Source of the DNA: Rattus norvegicus
Lineage: Eukaryota > Chordata > Mammalia > Rodentia > Muridae
Direction: 5' to 3'
DNA length: 64,000 bases
Assembly (NCBI RefSeq): GCF_036323735.1
Contig: NC_086026.1
Coordinates: 85,827,359 to 85,891,358 of the forward strand
Shown: one piece after another, positions 49,135-60,153 of the stretch
How positions within the stretch are numbered: position 1 is the first letter of the stretch
Layout: the number at the start of each line of letters is the position of its first letter
The notes under the pieces: model-generated
The model's input: the letters and a program-made list of their open reading frames with translations, nothing else
Databases searched by the model: none
Told to the model about the DNA's origin: nothing
Program-made: the position numbers and the translations under genes

Positions 49135-49256
49135 CACTGAGAAAATTATAAATAATTGGGTTTGCAGCACTATTGGCATACACAAGCCAATGAGAAAAAG
49201 TGAACCAGGCGTAGACAGTCTCTCTGTCTTCGGTGTGTGTGAACATCCCGAACACT
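49135..49256 (-). CDS. Hcrtr2: Hcrtr2 exon 6 (extracellular loop 3 and helix 7)
   Basis: 122 bases, entering in phase 2 (acceptor AG at 49258-49257) and leaving in phase 1 before the consensus donor GTAAGT at 49134. It encodes residues 328-369: extracellular loop 3 with an acidic Glu-Asp pair, then helix 7. It shows the orexin-pocket residues His350 and Tyr354 and the family-A motif Asn360-Pro-Ile-Ile-Tyr364 needed for receptor activation. All expected landmark residues are intact, so the exon looks functional. Confidence 0.97.
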
Positions 49257-49554
49257 CTGTAGGAAGTGAAACAGGAACAGACAATGGAGAGTCTTGAATA
49301 ATTGAATCCCATGTACCAACCCCAGAAATAGCCTGACCCTGTCCTCTACAAAGGCACTGACAGCACCGCCTTTTTAGAATGGTTTCCTGTACCCATCAGA
49401 ACCCCCAGCTCAGAGAGAAAGTAGAAAGGGGAAATGCAAATCTCTTGTCAAGAGGAGAGAAGCTGAATGTCTCTTATCTTGTTCCTGAGTGTGATCTAGT
49501 CATCTTCTTTTGGTATTCTACCATGTACGTGTTTATTTGTTTGTTTGTTATTTT

Positions 49555-49755
49555 AAGCATATGGGTGGTAGGCCTACATGAGTGGGTACCACGTGTGTAC
49601 ATGCCTGGTACCCACAGAGGTAAAAAGAGGGTGCTGGATCCCCTTTAACAGGAGTTACAGGTGGTGGTGAGCTTCCAAGTGGATGCTGAGAATTGAATGG
49701 CGGGCCTCTGGAAGAGCGGCAGTGCTTATCGCCACTGAGTCATGCTGCAGTCCCA
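49555..49755 (-). mobile_element. B3-like SINE (antisense)
   Basis: Reads in reverse as a B3 element (GACTGCAGCATGACTCAGTG; CAGAGGCCCGCCATTCAATT) with a 3' end in TGGGTACCAGGC sequence. Confidence 0.7.
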
Positions 49756-49789
49756 TTGCACATACTTTAGTTAGCAGTCCAAAGTTGTT

Positions 49790-50327
49790 AGAGAGCAGAG
49801 ACAGAGGGAAGAGCCAACCAAGGACTGCCCCAAATTGAGACCGATCCCATGGACAACACTATTAATGATATCCTGCTATGCTTGCAGATAGGAACCTAGA
49901 GTAACTGTCCTCTCAGAGACTCCACACAGCAGTCAATGGAAAGAGATGCAGAGACTCACACTTCAACATTAAATGAAGCTCGGAGTCTTACAGAAGAGTT
50001 GGGAGAAGGATTGAGGGACCAGAAGAGGACAGGGTCTCCAAGGAAGACCAACAGAGTCAACTAACCTGGACCCTCCGGGGCTCTCAGAGACCGAATCACC
50101 AAGAAAAAGTGAGCACGAGCTGGACCGAACCCCCCTGCACATATGCAGCCAAGGAGCAGCTAGGTCTTCATGAGGATCCCTCAAGAACTGGAGCAGGGGC
50201 TGTCTCTGAACCTGTTGTCCGCAGGCCTGTGAATCCTGCGCCCCCTAAATGGACAGCCCTGTCTGGCCTCAGTGGGAGAGGATGTGCCTAGACCTGTAGC
50301 CACTTGGTGTGTGTGAGTGTGAGTGTG

Positions 50328-50380
<53 letters not shown>

Positions 50381-50515
50381 GGGTCACTCAGTGGGGGATT
50401 CACCATCTCAAAAGGGGAGGGTGGAATAGGGAAGGAATTGCTTGAGGGGGTACTGGGAGGAGAGGAAGGGCTGATATTGGGTTGTAAAGGGAATAAATAC
50501 ATTTTAAAAAGCTAC
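49790..50515 (+). mobile_element. L1 (Lx-like) 3' UTR in Hcrtr2 intron 5
   Basis: About 725 bases of L1 3' UTR, ending GGGAATAAATACATTTTAAAA. It contains a GT/GAGT microsatellite at 50308-50380 and a G-rich stretch after it. There is no coding part. Confidence 0.65.
50308..50380 (+). repeat. GAGTGT then GT microsatellite
   Basis: GTGTGA units followed by a pure GT run inside the L1 3' UTR fragment. Confidence 0.95.
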
Positions 50516-50949
50516 TTTTAGGAAGTTAGTTTTAATCAACCAGGCAATACAGGCAATAGCTTACTTACATGGCAAGAGAGAGAGGAAAAAAAGGTAGGAC
50601 TTTACATTGTGTGAGCAAGATTGATATGCAAGGCAAGACTGAATTTAAATACATGTCTTTAAAAGAACTGTATTCAGTAAAAATATTTTCAAAATTATTT
50701 TAAAATGTGTGTGTGTGTGTGTTTTAACACTCAGATTGCTCAAAAACTTTAAAAAAGTTTTAAATTATATTTAGATTTCTTTCCCACCCTGGAAAAGGAT
50801 GCTATTTAATTGAGAATGAGTATTATTGACAAGAGCGCATCTGGAAATAACTAGTGGGAGAGGTGTTAGTGCAGAGATATAAGAAATTCAAATGTGCATC
50901 CCACAGAGTGCTAAAACCATTTTCAAAATATTTGATCTGGATTGGTAAA

Positions 50950-51062
50950 GAAAAGAGGGGAGAAAAAAAGAGGACTGGGGTGGGGGAGAAGGAAAGAAGG
51001 AAGGAAAGTCACAGGGAGGAGGAAGGGAGAGAGGAGGGGGAAGGGGAGTAAGGGAAGAGGGG
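50950..51062 (+). repeat. Polypurine tract
   Basis: GGAA, GAAAGG and GGGGAG units, nearly pyrimidine-free, in Hcrtr2 intron 5. Confidence 0.9.
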
Positions 51063-52280
51063 GATGAATCTATTTAGTAATTCATGTTTAGGGTGCCGTT
51101 TTTTCATTAATTTATTTATTTCTTCGTCTGGATGACATCTCATTCCCTCAGTCCCACCTTTACAAGCCCTCCCACCCCCCACCCCTTCACCTTTTCTGAG
51201 GAGAAGAGGAAATCCTTCTTGGGCACCGCCCCACCCTGGGAGTTGCCTGCCATTGGATCCCCTTCTGCTAAAGGGACTGCCTGGTTTATAGAGTTCTTAA
51301 TAGCAGAAAACTAGCTACGCACTTAATACATTTGTGTATGATTTCCGCGCGGAAGGAAATGAGAAGGAACCTTGGCAGAAGCAGAGGGCAAATTATGTTT
51401 TGTGAATGGACACATATCTCAAGAACAGGATTTTCAAAACCCTTAAACATACAAGGCTACAATCTTTCTGAACAAACGTTCATTTTCTACTTTGTCACTG
51501 AGGAAGCCTTTGAAGAATCGAAAAAACAAAGGCCAAAGAGGAAAGAGATCTTTGTAGCTGGTTTATACCACTTTTTGTCTGACTTTGGACAAACGTACCT
51601 GCCTCCCAGGTCTCCAGCTGTGAGGAATATGATACTGACTCTGACTTTGGGAAATGGGAGCTGAGCAGTTTCAGGCTAAATTCGAAGCCTCTTATAAACA
51701 GAATTAAGGCTGCCTTGGGACCAGTGTGTGTATGTGTAACAGCTTTGATGTTTCCCAAAGAAGTTGGCCATTCGTGTACTGTACTGGACCTGTATCTCAG
51801 CATCCGCTGCTCATGTCACTGGTCAAAATCATTTGAACTTCATAGTTTTGTCACTGTGCTCACTGGAAAAATATGGTTGTTTAAATATTTGAGAAAAAAG
51901 TTTTAGAAAAATTATTTATGCCCTTCCAAAATAATTCAGAGGTGCAATGGACTTTTATTCACTTAAATAGTTATCGAAACCACTTTTATTAAAATATTTT
52001 CTCATCTGAGCTTTAGCAGTGAACACGAGGTTAGGAAAACAACCGTTTTATTTGCCATTTAACTGAGAATCTTCATCGGCTGAAAGAGTGCATTTCCTGA
52101 CTGTGCTTGAAGGCTGGTGTTGCCTAAGTGCTCAAAGAACTCCATCAGCTCAAACAACTGAATTGATTGGCCAGACAAAGTACCTAGGGAGGGGAGGGGG
52201 ATTGTCTGTTTAGAAAGAAAAAGAGGTCTTAATTAAAATGCCAAGCTGCTTCAATTTTAAATAAATGCACGGGTTTTTAC

Positions 52281-52501
52281 CTCTTTAGCACATTGAGGAT
52301 GCTGATTGGTAGATAGCAAATTGCAAAGACCAGAAGTACAACCATGAGCATCCGGGCTGTTTTCCTTCGTGCTCGGATCTGCTTTATCTCAGCAGCGACA
52401 GCGCTAATCCGGGCCTTGCTCTGCTGTCCGGACCCCCGGGGCTGAGAAACCGGCTGCGGCTGCTTCCATTTTCTCTGAACCACAGAAGAAGTTCCGGGAA
52501 T
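52281..52501 (-). CDS. Hcrtr2: Hcrtr2 exon 5 (third intracellular loop and helix 6)
   Basis: 221 bases; phase 0 at the start (acceptor AG at 52503-52502), ending in phase 2 before the donor GTAAAA at 52280. It encodes residues 255-328. The basic third intracellular loop contains the Ala-Glu-Ile-Lys-Gln-Ile-Arg-Ala-Arg-Arg-Lys-Thr segment that contacts G protein, followed by helix 6 with the Cys-Tyr-Leu-Pro motif. Ligand-pocket residues of human OX2R fall in place: Ile320, Asn324 and the split Arg328. The open frame runs further upstream into the intron, but those residues are not receptor sequence, so the exon start is set by the splice site. Confidence 0.97.
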
Positions 52502-52875
52502 CTGAAAGGAGACGGAATCCCTCTTTGGTACTTTGCAAAGTTCTACATAGAAGACGTAATCACAAGTAAAGATCAAGAAACAGAAGTTTTAGGGAAGTTT
52601 GGAGTTTCTGTCTCTCCCGAGCACTGGCTAGGCAGAGTGTGTTTTTAGACTCATTTAGTCAAACACTAAATAGGTATCGGTGTGTGGTGGGGAACTTAAA
52701 AACAAGCTTTTGTTGTCCAGGTCTGAAGTGAAAAAAAATACGTACCCTTCTTTATTAAACAGAAAAGGGATGTATGGAGAAAAGAATGCTAAGAAAATTT
52801 ATATTATAAGATTTTGTTTTAAATTCTAAATTCAGATGTCACCTAAATTTAAACACTCATTAGATAACAGGATAC

Positions 52876-52898
52876 CCCACACACACAACAGACACACA

Positions 52899-52957
<59 letters not shown>

Positions 52958-52966
52958 ACACACACC
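52876..52966 (+). repeat. CA microsatellite
   Basis: CA repeat with small interruptions at both ends, in Hcrtr2 intron 4 about 375 bases from exon 5. Confidence 0.96.
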
Positions 52967-53849
52967 GAAAAAATAACAAGAAAAAAGCTTAAGCGAAAAT
53001 TTGATGCACCGATACTGCCACCTGCTGTCGCGTGGAGACACGACCACACCTAACCAGCTATTGGTTTCTAGGAGTTTTTCTGTCTCCTGTCGAGACAAAG
53101 CAAATCTATGTGTAGAGGGAACAAAAACTATTCTTCGTGATTTACTGTTCTCACTTACAAAATTGCCTGAAACTAATTTTGCAATTTGCCCTTCTTGAAA
53201 GCACACGAATACACTGAGAATCTTTCCAGGTCTTACACTAATATTTCAAATAGCCACGATTTGTAGCAATTACATTACACAACGTGCGTTTCCTTTGATT
53301 TTTCTGTTGGTTGATAATAGCAGAAAGTTCTGCCAAGTATAATATTTTCTTAATTATAATCTCATAAAAATTGATAGATCTTAGCAAAGTATTAAAATGC
53401 AGCTTGTGCCTTTTTTTTTTTTAAAGATGTGCCAATAAGTCCACCGCGGGGACAGCTTGATTGTGTTAGTTACTTAGCTGCCACTTTTATCTTTGCGCCG
53501 CACACAGTACAGCGCAGTGCGTTCCCCTGGCCTCGCAGAATGAAGGTTACATTGAACCCGTGGCTGTTTACACTACGAGATCAAAGTCTATTAGAGAATC
53601 TTTCATTTGAAAACGGAGCTTTGCTTTGATGTCCAAACAGATGAGTCTCATTACACGAGACCCCACTTGACCATCTTCTCAGTTCAGGAGATCAATCATG
53701 CAGATGAAAACCTGCCCTGAGACAGAAACATCTCAGAAATGGGCGTCCCCACCTCACCAAACCATGGGCCGGGGAGATAAAGAGCTACAAATGCTCCATC
53801 TGCAGGGTTTTATTTTAACATTTTCTAAAAAGATTTTTCAATATTTATT

Positions 53850-54045
53850 TTGTGTGTGTGAGTGTTTTGCACTCTTGGATATCTGTGCATCACATGTACT
53901 CTTGGTGCCCGTACAGGTCAGAAAAAGGAATTGGATTCCCTGGAACTGAAGTCAAGATGGTTGAGCTGCATGGTGTGGTTGGAATCAAACAGTGGGCTTC
54001 TGCAAGAGTACTCACTACTCTAAATTGCTGAGGATGTCTTCAGTA
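53850..54045 (-). mobile_element. B3-like SINE (antisense)
   Basis: Diverged B3: GAGTACTCTTGCAGAAGCCC in reverse, and GGAATCCAATTCCTTTTTCT, with a CACACACA-type tail at the low-coordinate end. Confidence 0.6.
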
Positions 54046-54051
54046 TTGTAG

Positions 54052-54052
<1 letters not shown>

Positions 54053-54082
<30 letters not shown>
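54053..54082 (+). repeat. CT microsatellite
   Basis: Short pure CT run next to an antisense B3-like SINE. Confidence 0.95.
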
Positions 54083-54087
<5 letters not shown>

Positions 54088-54719
54088 GTTTTAGAAATAA
54101 TTGTTTTAGAAGTAACAATAGATCTTAGAAAGTTCCAGATTAATTCTATCACAAAACCTCGTAAATATCCATAACTCTTGAAGGAGTTTCTAAAGAAAAC
54201 CATAAAGATCGTCCTACTTTTGAATGACCCAATTCCCACGAACCAATATTCTGCCCAATGATGACTTCTTCAGAGTTGTGGTCCTTGCAATGAAAGAAAA
54301 GAGACATGTGCTGATGTCACTCTCAGAGAACAACCCAAAGGCAGAAGGGGCTTAATCCTGAAACTCATTCTCCACTGATAAACTATGGAGAAGCTGAGTA
54401 GCCCAAGGGGGATAGCGAAAATTCATCAGGAGTCATTGCATCAACTGGCATTCAAGGATTGCACATAACCTTAAGTCATGCTCCGTGTGTCCTTAAAAGT
54501 AAGTTATAAATTGCATTGTATAGATTTGATTGAGAAGATACTAAGTAGAATAAAGCAAAAATATTTCAGACCATACATTTAATTTGCACAGAACTTCAAA
54601 ACACACCTTATTTTTCAGTTGTGAAAAAGATTCCTTTTGCAAATTCCTTTTGCAAATTTATATATAAAAGAGGAAGCCTTTTTATGTACAGTTTTATACA
54701 CGTGTGTGTGTGCAGTTTT

Positions 54720-54935
54720 GCTTGTGTGTATATGTGTGCATAAGCATCAGAGGTCAGAAGACCATGTAGGCTGTCATTTCTCAGTGGATATGCCTCTTAC
54801 TCTTTAAACAGGGCCTTTCATTGGCCTGGAACCTGCCATGTAGCTTGCCTGGCTAGTTAACCTTAGGGATCTCCTGGCTTCCCTTCTCTAGCCCTGAGGT
54901 TACAACCATGTGCCACGAGACCCAGATTTTTTTGC
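54720..54935 (-). mobile_element. B4-like SINE (antisense)
   Basis: In reverse it has CTGGGTCTCGTGGCACATGG, GGCTAGAGAAGGGAAGCCAG and TGACCTCTGATGCTTATGC, consistent with a diverged B4/B1-related SINE. Confidence 0.5.
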
Positions 54936-55815
54936 ATGACTTTGGAATATTAAACTCTTGTCTTCTTGGTTCCAAGGCAAGAAATTTGTAGGTTGAGCTG
55001 TCACTTCAGGCCCCTGATGTTTGAATGCATGTCTTATAAAAGTACTAATAATGATTTAAAAGAGCCAGGGAAGACACATTCCAAGAGTTTGCCCTTATGG
55101 AAGGCCTTTCACCAAAAGGTCACTGAGAGAAACTTCCCACTTAACCGTGGCAAGCAAAGCACAGCAGTATCTGCTCGCTACAGTTTAAATGAACTGTGTG
55201 AACTATCTTTGATATGAAACACATACTGTAATAGAAAATTGAACAATAACTATCAGTTCAAAGTACCATGCAAATGATGAATACTGAAAAAGAAATGAGA
55301 TGTCAGTCAGGTAGAGAGAGGCCTTTGATGTTTCTCGATTTGCCAAGTTAATTTAGTAAAAATGGCCATATTAATAAAAAGTAATGTGCACATTCACTGA
55401 AATCCACATGTAAATTCCAGTGATATTCTTTAGAGAACTAGAAAATAATCTAAAAAGACCATAACCAAATGCAAACAAAAGGGACCATGGATAGACAGAA
55501 AAACTCTAAACAGAAAGAATACTGTGGAAGATATCACAGTACTCAACCCTGGACTACTATAGTGAAAAAGACAACAGGTATTAGACATGTATACCAAAAA
55601 ATAGGATAAAGAATGCATCAATGAACACACAATGGCAACCTAAATCTAAAACGGACATCAAGAACATACACTGGGAATGACAGCCTAGTCCAGAAATGGC
55701 ATTGACAAAGCAATATCGACAGGCAGAAGAATCAACTTAGATCCACATCTCTACATCCTTGTACAAAAGTCCATTCAAACTGTTCAAAGATGAAGATATA
55801 ATTTTTATTTTTAAC

Positions 55816-55824
55816 ACACACACA

Positions 55825-55855
<31 letters not shown>

Positions 55856-55878
55856 TGTGTGTGTGTGTGTGTGTGTGG
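55816..55878 (+). repeat. CA repeat directly followed by TG repeat
   Basis: (CA)n meets (TG)n at about 55856, forming an inverted repeat with essentially no spacer. Confidence 0.95.
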
Positions 55879-56040
55879 TGTGAGTGCACATGCCAACAGA
55901 GGTTGAAGGTGTTAGGTCTTTCTGGAGCTGGAATTACAGACAGTTGTGAGCTCCTTGACATAGGTGCTGGAAACTGAACTTGGGTTTTCTGTAAGAGTAC
56001 ACCATGTTTTTAACAACTGGCCTATCTCTTCTACCCCAAG
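55865..56040 (-). mobile_element. B3-like SINE (antisense)
   Basis: In reverse it has CTTGGGGTAGAAGAGATAGG, then GTTCAGTTTCCAGCACCTA and an end in CTCACACCACACACAC that merges with the CA/TG repeat. Confidence 0.65.
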
Positions 56041-56161
56041 ACCTTAATTGAAATTCAGAGATCTTCAAGGAATAGACTTGAAGTTAAGGGCATAAGTACA
56101 AACTTTCTTAACAGAACTCCAATGACAAAGAATAATCCTAAGAATCAAGAAGTGAACTATG

Positions 56162-56545
56162 CCCCTTCAACAGAGGAATGGACACAGAAAATGTGGTACA
56201 TCTACACAGCTATCCTACTCAGCTATCAAAAACAATGGCTTCATATAATTCATAGGCAAATGGATGGAACTAGAAAATATCATCCTGAGTGAGGTAACCC
56301 AATCACAAAAAAACACACATCGTATGTACTCACTGATAAGTGGATATTAGCCCAAAAGCTCAAATGACCCAAGATACAATCCACAGACCACATGAAGCTC
56401 AAGAAGGATAACCAAAATGTAGATGCTTCACTCCTTCTTAAAAGGGGGAACAAATATTCATAGTAGGGGATATGGAGGCAAAGTTTGGAGCAAAGACTGA
56501 AGGAACGGCCATTCAGAGCCTGCACCACATACATGGGTATACAGC

Positions 56546-56634
<89 letters not shown>

Positions 56635-57153
56635 TACCAAAACTAGATAAGATTGATGAAGCTAAGAAGTACATGCTGACAGGAGCCTGATATAAGCTGT
56701 CTCCTGAGAGGTACAGCCAGAGCATGTCAAATACAGAGGCGATGCTAGCAGCAAACTATTGAACTGAGAACAGGACCCTGTTGGAGGAATTAGAGAAAGG
56801 ATTGAAAGAGCTGAAGGGGCTTGCAATCCCATAAGAACAACAATGCCAACCAACCAGAGTTCCCAAGGACTAAACCACTACCCAAAGATTATATATGGAC
56901 TGACCCATGACTCTAGCTGCATATGTAGCAGAGGAAGACCTTGTTGGACACCAATGGAAGGAGAAGCCCTTGGTCCTGCCAAGGCTGGACCTCCCAGTGT
57001 AGGGGAATGTTGGAGGGGTGGGAATGGGGGGTGGATGGGGAGGAGAATACCCTTATGGAAAAAGGGAAAGAGGGTGGGATAAGAGGCTTATGTCTGGGAG
57101 ACCGGGAAAGGGAATAACATTTGAAATGTAAATTTAAAAAAATCCAATAAAAA
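56162..57153 (+). mobile_element. L1 3'-end insertion with internal TA repeat
   Basis: L1 ORF2 C-terminal end and 3' UTR, 5'-truncated, flanked by a perfect 15-base duplication AAGAAGTGAACTATG (56147-56161 and 57154-57168). A TA microsatellite of about 80 bases (56550-56630) lies in its 3' UTR. The insertion splits an older L1. Confidence 0.92.
56550..56630 (+). repeat. TA microsatellite
   Basis: About 40 TA units inside the L1 3' end at 56162-57153. Confidence 0.97.
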
Positions 57154-57487
57154 AAGAAGTGAACTATGTGAAATTTAAAAGTCTTCATACATCAAGGAAA
57201 ATTATCATCAGAGCAAACAGATATACCATAGATTAGGTAGAAAGTTTTTGCCAGTTATAACTCATACAGGGAATATATAGAATGCATAAAGCACTATAAA
57301 ATTTAAATACCCAAACCACAGAACTGTCAGTAGATAAATGGGCTATGAAACAAGCAGCCAGTTCTCAAAGGAAACACAAATGGCCAATAAATGTTTTCAG
57401 AACTGTTTAACATTCTCAGCTATCAGACAAACATACATTAAAACATTTTAAGATTCTATCTCATCCCTATCAGAATGATTACTATTT

Positions 57488-57900
57488 TAGTTTGGTTTTC
57501 CATTGCTGTGATGAAATATTATGACAAAAAACAAAACAAAACAAAAACCCTAGCAACTTGAGGAGTTAAGTCCCCACAAGGATCACAGTTATTCATGAAG
57601 GGAAGTTAGGGTAAGAACTTGAAGCAGGCACAGGAGACAAGAACTGAAGCAGGGGCTAGGTTTGCTTCTTGGTTTGCTTCTCTTGGTTCTCAATCTGCTT
57701 TCTCATGGCATACAGTACCCCCTGCCTAGGAGTTGCATACTCATGATGAGCAGGGCCCTCTCATATCAGTTTTCAATCAAGAAAACGCACCAAAGGTTTG
57801 CCAACATCAACAGGGTAACTGGTGGGAACATTTCCTCAACTGAGGACCCCTCTTCCAAAATGACTTTATCTTATGTTGGCAAAAACCCGGTTATTCATCA
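57488..57900. repeat. Diverged copy of the 30768-31175 repeat family
   Basis: TTAGTTTGGTTTTCCATTGC start, then GACAAGAACTGAAGCAGGGG and GGTTTGCTTCTCTTGGTT. It sits inside the old L1. Confidence 0.4.
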
Positions 57901-59504
57901 GATGCAATTGCTGTCTCAGAGACTTGCTACTGAATAAACTCAGCCTTCCTAGTTCTTTCTTAATTCTGGTGTGCTCTTTCAAATTAGCTGCCTGACTCCT
58001 CTCTTAGGTGACTGATTCAAACTGGTTTCTCTTGGCTTCTGACTAAATTGATCTGCTTGATCTCAAATTAACTCTGACAATATGTTCTAATCTTTTGGCT
58101 CCTTCATATTCTCTGGCTTATTCTGTCTTCACCTGTACTTAGCTTGTTTTCTCTGCAACCTGTCTCTGTAAGACTATCTGAATAAAACTGCCCCCACCCT
58201 TCCCTCTCTCTGTACTGCTCTCGTCAGTGCCTGTCTTGTGATAATTGGGCATATCCTATCTCTGACTCAGTCTGTCAGATTTTTCTCTGATTCATCATTT
58301 TGTCTGCCCCTCAATTAGACGTCACTTTCAAAAATTGCTTCTTTTTTCTATGAATTAACCTTACCTAATTGTTAGGGATTAATGGTATTAATGGAGTGTC
58401 TGAATTCTATCCAGAGGGATTAAAAGTGTGTTTTTCCACTCAGACCCACAAAGTCTTTTTGTATGTGATCCCTTGCCAGAGCAGCCATGTTGATAGATTA
58501 AAATTCATTTACATCTGGCAACTATGAACAAACAAACAAAACAAACAAAAACAAAATGAAACAACATCAAAAATAAATGACAACTGTTGGTGAAGGTGTG
58601 AGGAAAGAGGTACTCTTATCCATTGCTGGTAAGAGTGTAAACCAGTGTAACCATTATGGAAACCAGTATCTAGGTTTCTTAAAATGCCCAATTCTAATTA
58701 CCATATGACCTGGCTGTAGCAAGAATTCTGTATTTTATCACAGAAATGATCGCTGTACTTCCGTATTTTGCTGCTGTACTATTCAAAAAACAAGGGAATG
58801 TAACCAGCCTAGATGTCCACCATCATCAACAACAGAATGGATAATGAAATTCTGACACATATACAGGATGGAAACACACTCTCGGCAGTAAGGAAAAAGT
58901 CAACTATGAAAATTATGGGAACATGGATTGTACTGGAAAGTATTACACTAAATGAGGTCTTTCAGTCAGAAAGACAAACTCATGGGCTCTTCACTTCAAT
59001 GTTGGTAAAATCCTGATTACTTATTCTGTTTCCTAATATAGTTTTGTTCAAATTTTCTAATTTACATTAGCCACTTTGGTAGTTTTTGAATATGTATATT
59101 TCATCTATTGTGTTTATTTCTCCATTAGTATTTTGTTGTTCTCTACTATACCATCTACATTTTATTGTGACTTTCATTAGATACTTTTTTGAAAAAAAAA
59201 GTATTTTCTTAGTGGTTACAACGAACAGTTTAATCTAGACAATGATCAATGCTAATCAAATTTTAATACATGTATATATTTTCAACATCACTCCACACCT
59301 CTTCATCTTTCCTTTAATTTATGTATTTATACATTATAATTGGAATTCTCAGTTTTACTGTTTTACACAATTATATTTCAGTCTAGATACAAATAGAAAA
59401 GTATTACAAACAAAAATATTTTTATAGTAAATTATTTTTTTTTTATTAACTTGAGTATTTCTTATATACATTTCGAGTGTTATTCCCTTTCCCGGTTTCC
59501 GGGC

Positions 59505-59585
59505 AAACATCCCCCTCCCCCCTCCCCTTCCTTATGGGTGTTCCCCTCCCAACCCTCCCCCCATTGCCGCCCTCCCCCCATAGAC
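59505..59585 (-). repeat. G-rich tract of rat L1 3' UTR
   Basis: On the minus (L1 sense) strand this is a series of G3-G7 runs with short spacers. A G-rich, quadruplex-forming tract in this position is a known property of rat L1 3' UTRs. Confidence 0.85.
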
Positions 59586-60153
59586 TAGTTCACTGGGGGT
59601 TCAGTCTTAGCAGGACCCAGGGCTTCCCCTTCCACTGGTGCTCTTACTAGGATATTCATTGCTACCTATGGGGTCAGAGTCCAGGGTCAGTCCATGTATA
59701 GTCTTTAGGTAGTGGCTTAGTCCCTGGAAGCTCTGGTTGCTTGGCATTGTTGTACTTTTGGGGTCTCGAGTCCCTTCAAGCTCTTCCAGTTCTTTCTCTG
59801 ATTCCTTCAATAGGGGACCTATTCTCAGTTCAGTGGTTTGCTGCTGGCATTCGCCTCTATATTTGCTGTATTCTGGCTGTGTCTCTCAGGAGCGATCTAC
59901 ATCCGGCTCCTGTCGGTCTGCACTTCTTTGCTTCATCCATCTTGTCTAATTGGGTGGCTGTATATGTATGGGCCACATGTGGGGCAGGCTCTGAATGGGT
60001 GTTCCTTCAGTCTCTGTTTTAATCTTTGCCTCTCCCTTCCCTGCCAAGGGTATTCTTTTTCCTCATTTAAAGAAGGAGTGAAGCATTCACATTTTGATCA
60101 TCCGTCTTGAGTTTCGTTTGTTCTAGGGATCTAGGGTAATTCAAGCATTTGGG

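Larger units (their letters stand above)
49257..52280. other. Hcrtr2 intron 5
   Basis: About 3 kb holding an antisense B3-like SINE (49555-49755), an L1 Lx-like 3' UTR with an internal GT repeat (49790-50515) and a polypurine tract (50950-51062). The stretch 51080-52270 has no recognised feature. Confidence 0.65.
55240..59030 (+). mobile_element. Old L1 ORF2 remnant split by younger insertions
   Basis: Diverged L1 ORF2 sequence at 55240-55800, 56040-56146, 57169-57480 and 58500-59030. It is interrupted by a CA/TG repeat with a B3-like SINE, the L1 end at 56162-57153, and a dispersed repeat at about 57488-57900. The order of the fragments is collinear with ORF2. Confidence 0.65.
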
